From WLMZ01 sp963732585 (GTDB taxonomy: Bacteria; Actinomycetota; Acidimicrobiia; Acidimicrobiales; Ilumatobacteraceae): 64,000 nucleotides of DNA. Under the pieces are notes generated by a model. It was not told the DNA's origin. It did not search any database and saw only the letters and a program-made list of their open reading frames with translations. Shown in pieces: positions 63,223 through 64,000 of this stretch (its first letter is position 1; every line of letters starts with the position of its first letter). Position numbers and translations under genes: made by a program. The stretch covers positions 1,822,095 to 1,886,094 of the forward strand of contig CAVSZY010000003.1 in assembly GCA_963732585.1 (NCBI GenBank), read 5' to 3'.

Positions 63223-64000
63223 CCGACCTCCCTCAGGTAACCATTGTCCAGGAGCCACTGCACCGAGTTGGGCAGCTCGTGCTGTATGCCCCCGCCCACC
63301 TCGTCAAACCACGGTGCGACCTGCCCGGTCTGGACACCTTCGATTGGCTTGATCACCTCGTAGGCCCGAAGCGAAGCAGGGTCCGTGCCCGGTGCAAGTG
63401 AGCGCGCCGAGTACGAAGTCCCTTGCGGCGAGACAAAACCACCGCTCGGCCGCCCGTACCGGTCGATCCGGGTTCCAACTTCGAGCACGTCGTCAACGGG
63501 GGTGCCAGCAAATCCGCGATTGGCTGGCCACCTGATGTTGCCAGCATCGTCTACCCACTTTGTGGCTTTGGTGCCGGTTCGAATTGCGTCAGCCGCATCA
63601 TCGCCCTTGTCGAACAGTTTGCCGAGCTTGCCGATTTTGCCGAGTTTCCCCCAAGGCAGCACTCCAGCGACCCCGACGCCGCATTTCCAGCTCCACCGGT
63701 CGGAGCAATCGTCGGGATCAATCGTAGCCACTTTGACAACGGCCTTCGCCACATTCCAGCCTGCATCGAAGTCGTCGGAATCTCCACCATCGACTGCGTC
63801 CAATTCCCCGTTCTTGAACTGGTACGTGTATTGCGAGTTGTGCAAATTTGAGTCGTACGCACCCGACGCAAAGTTGCCGTAGTTGACGTTGCCGCAATAG
63901 AAGTCACCTCCAACCACCGAACACAACCCGGTTGGGTCGGACAGCGTCGTGGGGTTCCCCGACGCGTAGAGATACGGCTCGTTGGTGGAGGCGACGAGTG
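63219..64000 (-). CDS. RHS repeat protein C-terminus with TNT (NAD glycohydrolase) toxin domain, partial
   Basis: The 3' 260 codons of a gene that continues beyond the right edge. The first part is the RHS-associated core end (EPYLYASGNPTTLSDPTGL), followed by a pretoxin linker with a paired cysteine region and GLY-rich hydrophobic stretch (GVGVAGVLPWGKLGKIGKLG). The last ~105 residues are a TNT domain: WPANRGFAGTPVDDVLEVGT, the RIDRYGRPSGGFVSPQGTSY core, YEVIKPIEGVQTGQVAPWFD and GGGIQHELPNSV, which holds the conserved Gln. TNT domains hydrolyse NAD+ in target cells. Delivered most likely by contact-dependent secretion of the RHS protein. Confidence 0.88.
   Translation of the reverse strand, partial: LVASTNEPYLYASGNPTTLSDPTGLCSVVGGDFYCGNVNYGNFASGAYDSNLHNSQYTYQFKNGELDAVDGGDSDDFDAGWNVAKAVVKVATIDPDDCSDRWSWKCGVGVAGVLPWGKLGKIGKLGKLFDKGDDAADAIRTGTKATKWVDDAGNIRWPANRGFAGTPVDDVLEVGTRIDRYGRPSGGFVSPQGTSYSARSLAPGTDPASLRAYEVIKPIEGVQTGQVAPWFDEVGGGIQHELPNSVQWLLDNGYLREVG

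Noticed and set aside
1..64000. tRNA or rRNA genes
   Set aside because: No cloverleaf or T-loop motif with matching arms was recognised by eye; a tRNAscan run would be decisive.

Overview
The window reads as chromosomal DNA of a high-GC actinobacterium. The pointers are lipoprotein signal peptides with Asp/Thr/Ala-rich linkers, an F420-type luciferase-like oxidoreductase, Ku with a stand-alone LigD polymerase, a DUF222-HNH protein, GTGA/ATGA translational coupling almost everywhere, and many acyl-CoA dehydrogenases. Acidimicrobiia is my best guess at class level; this is inference, because no rRNA or tRNA gene was seen. At least ten genes carry a single-base frameshift inside an otherwise intact, conserved product, often in a short homopolymer. 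That pattern fits residual consensus errors of a long-read or metagenome assembly better than mass pseudogenisation, so these genes are annotated as whole with the break position given.

Left third (1-20.5 kb): the start of a sensor kinase gene; a minus-strand operon coupling a BMP-type (purine nucleoside/nucleobase) ABC importer to a two-gene molybdenum hydroxylase of the xanthine dehydrogenase family; then a sugar region with a LacI-type regulator, two GH13 alpha-glucosidases, an amylosucrase-like GH13 enzyme and a complete carbohydrate ABC importer (lipoprotein, two permeases, UgpC/MsmK-type ATPase). GGAA-N2-TTCC palindromes lie at both divergent control regions.

Middle (20.5-44 kb): two paralogous polytopic proteins that look like GT-C glycosyltransferases; a small membrane protein with a GMC oxidoreductase and two extended SDRs; citramalate synthase (cimA) behind a leader-peptide attenuator (MTSAAFRLIIIC followed by a terminator); opposite it a roughly 450-nt candidate structured RNA with its own promoter and terminator; a thioesterase and LLM oxidoreductase; glutaminyl-tRNA synthetase; transporters; and the Ku/LigD-Pol non-homologous end-joining pair.

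Right part (44-57 kb): a branched-chain-amino-acid-type ABC importer whose two permeases and one ATPase are fused in one reading frame, with LivF, three acyl-CoA dehydrogenases, a molybdopterin oxidoreductase, an SDR and an APH-like protein. Palindromes of the form TGAC(A/G)-N4-(T/C)GTCA occur in front of the transporter genes, the neighbouring MFS gene and the last acyl-CoA dehydrogenase, suggesting one regulon.

Right edge (57-64 kb): an accessory island. After a DUF222-HNH gene and a chimeric scar made of a truncated amidohydrolase and a truncated IS110 transposase, there is an eight-gene, translationally coupled minus-strand array. It runs from the C-terminus of an RHS protein carrying a TNT-type NAD-glycohydrolase toxin domain, through its immunity gene, to three successive pairs of a secreted protein and a putative immunity protein. 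The three secreted proteins share a signal peptide plus conserved linker but have unrelated C-terminal domains. This modular secreted toxin-immunity array, the 450-nt RNA and the cimA attenuator are the most interesting items.
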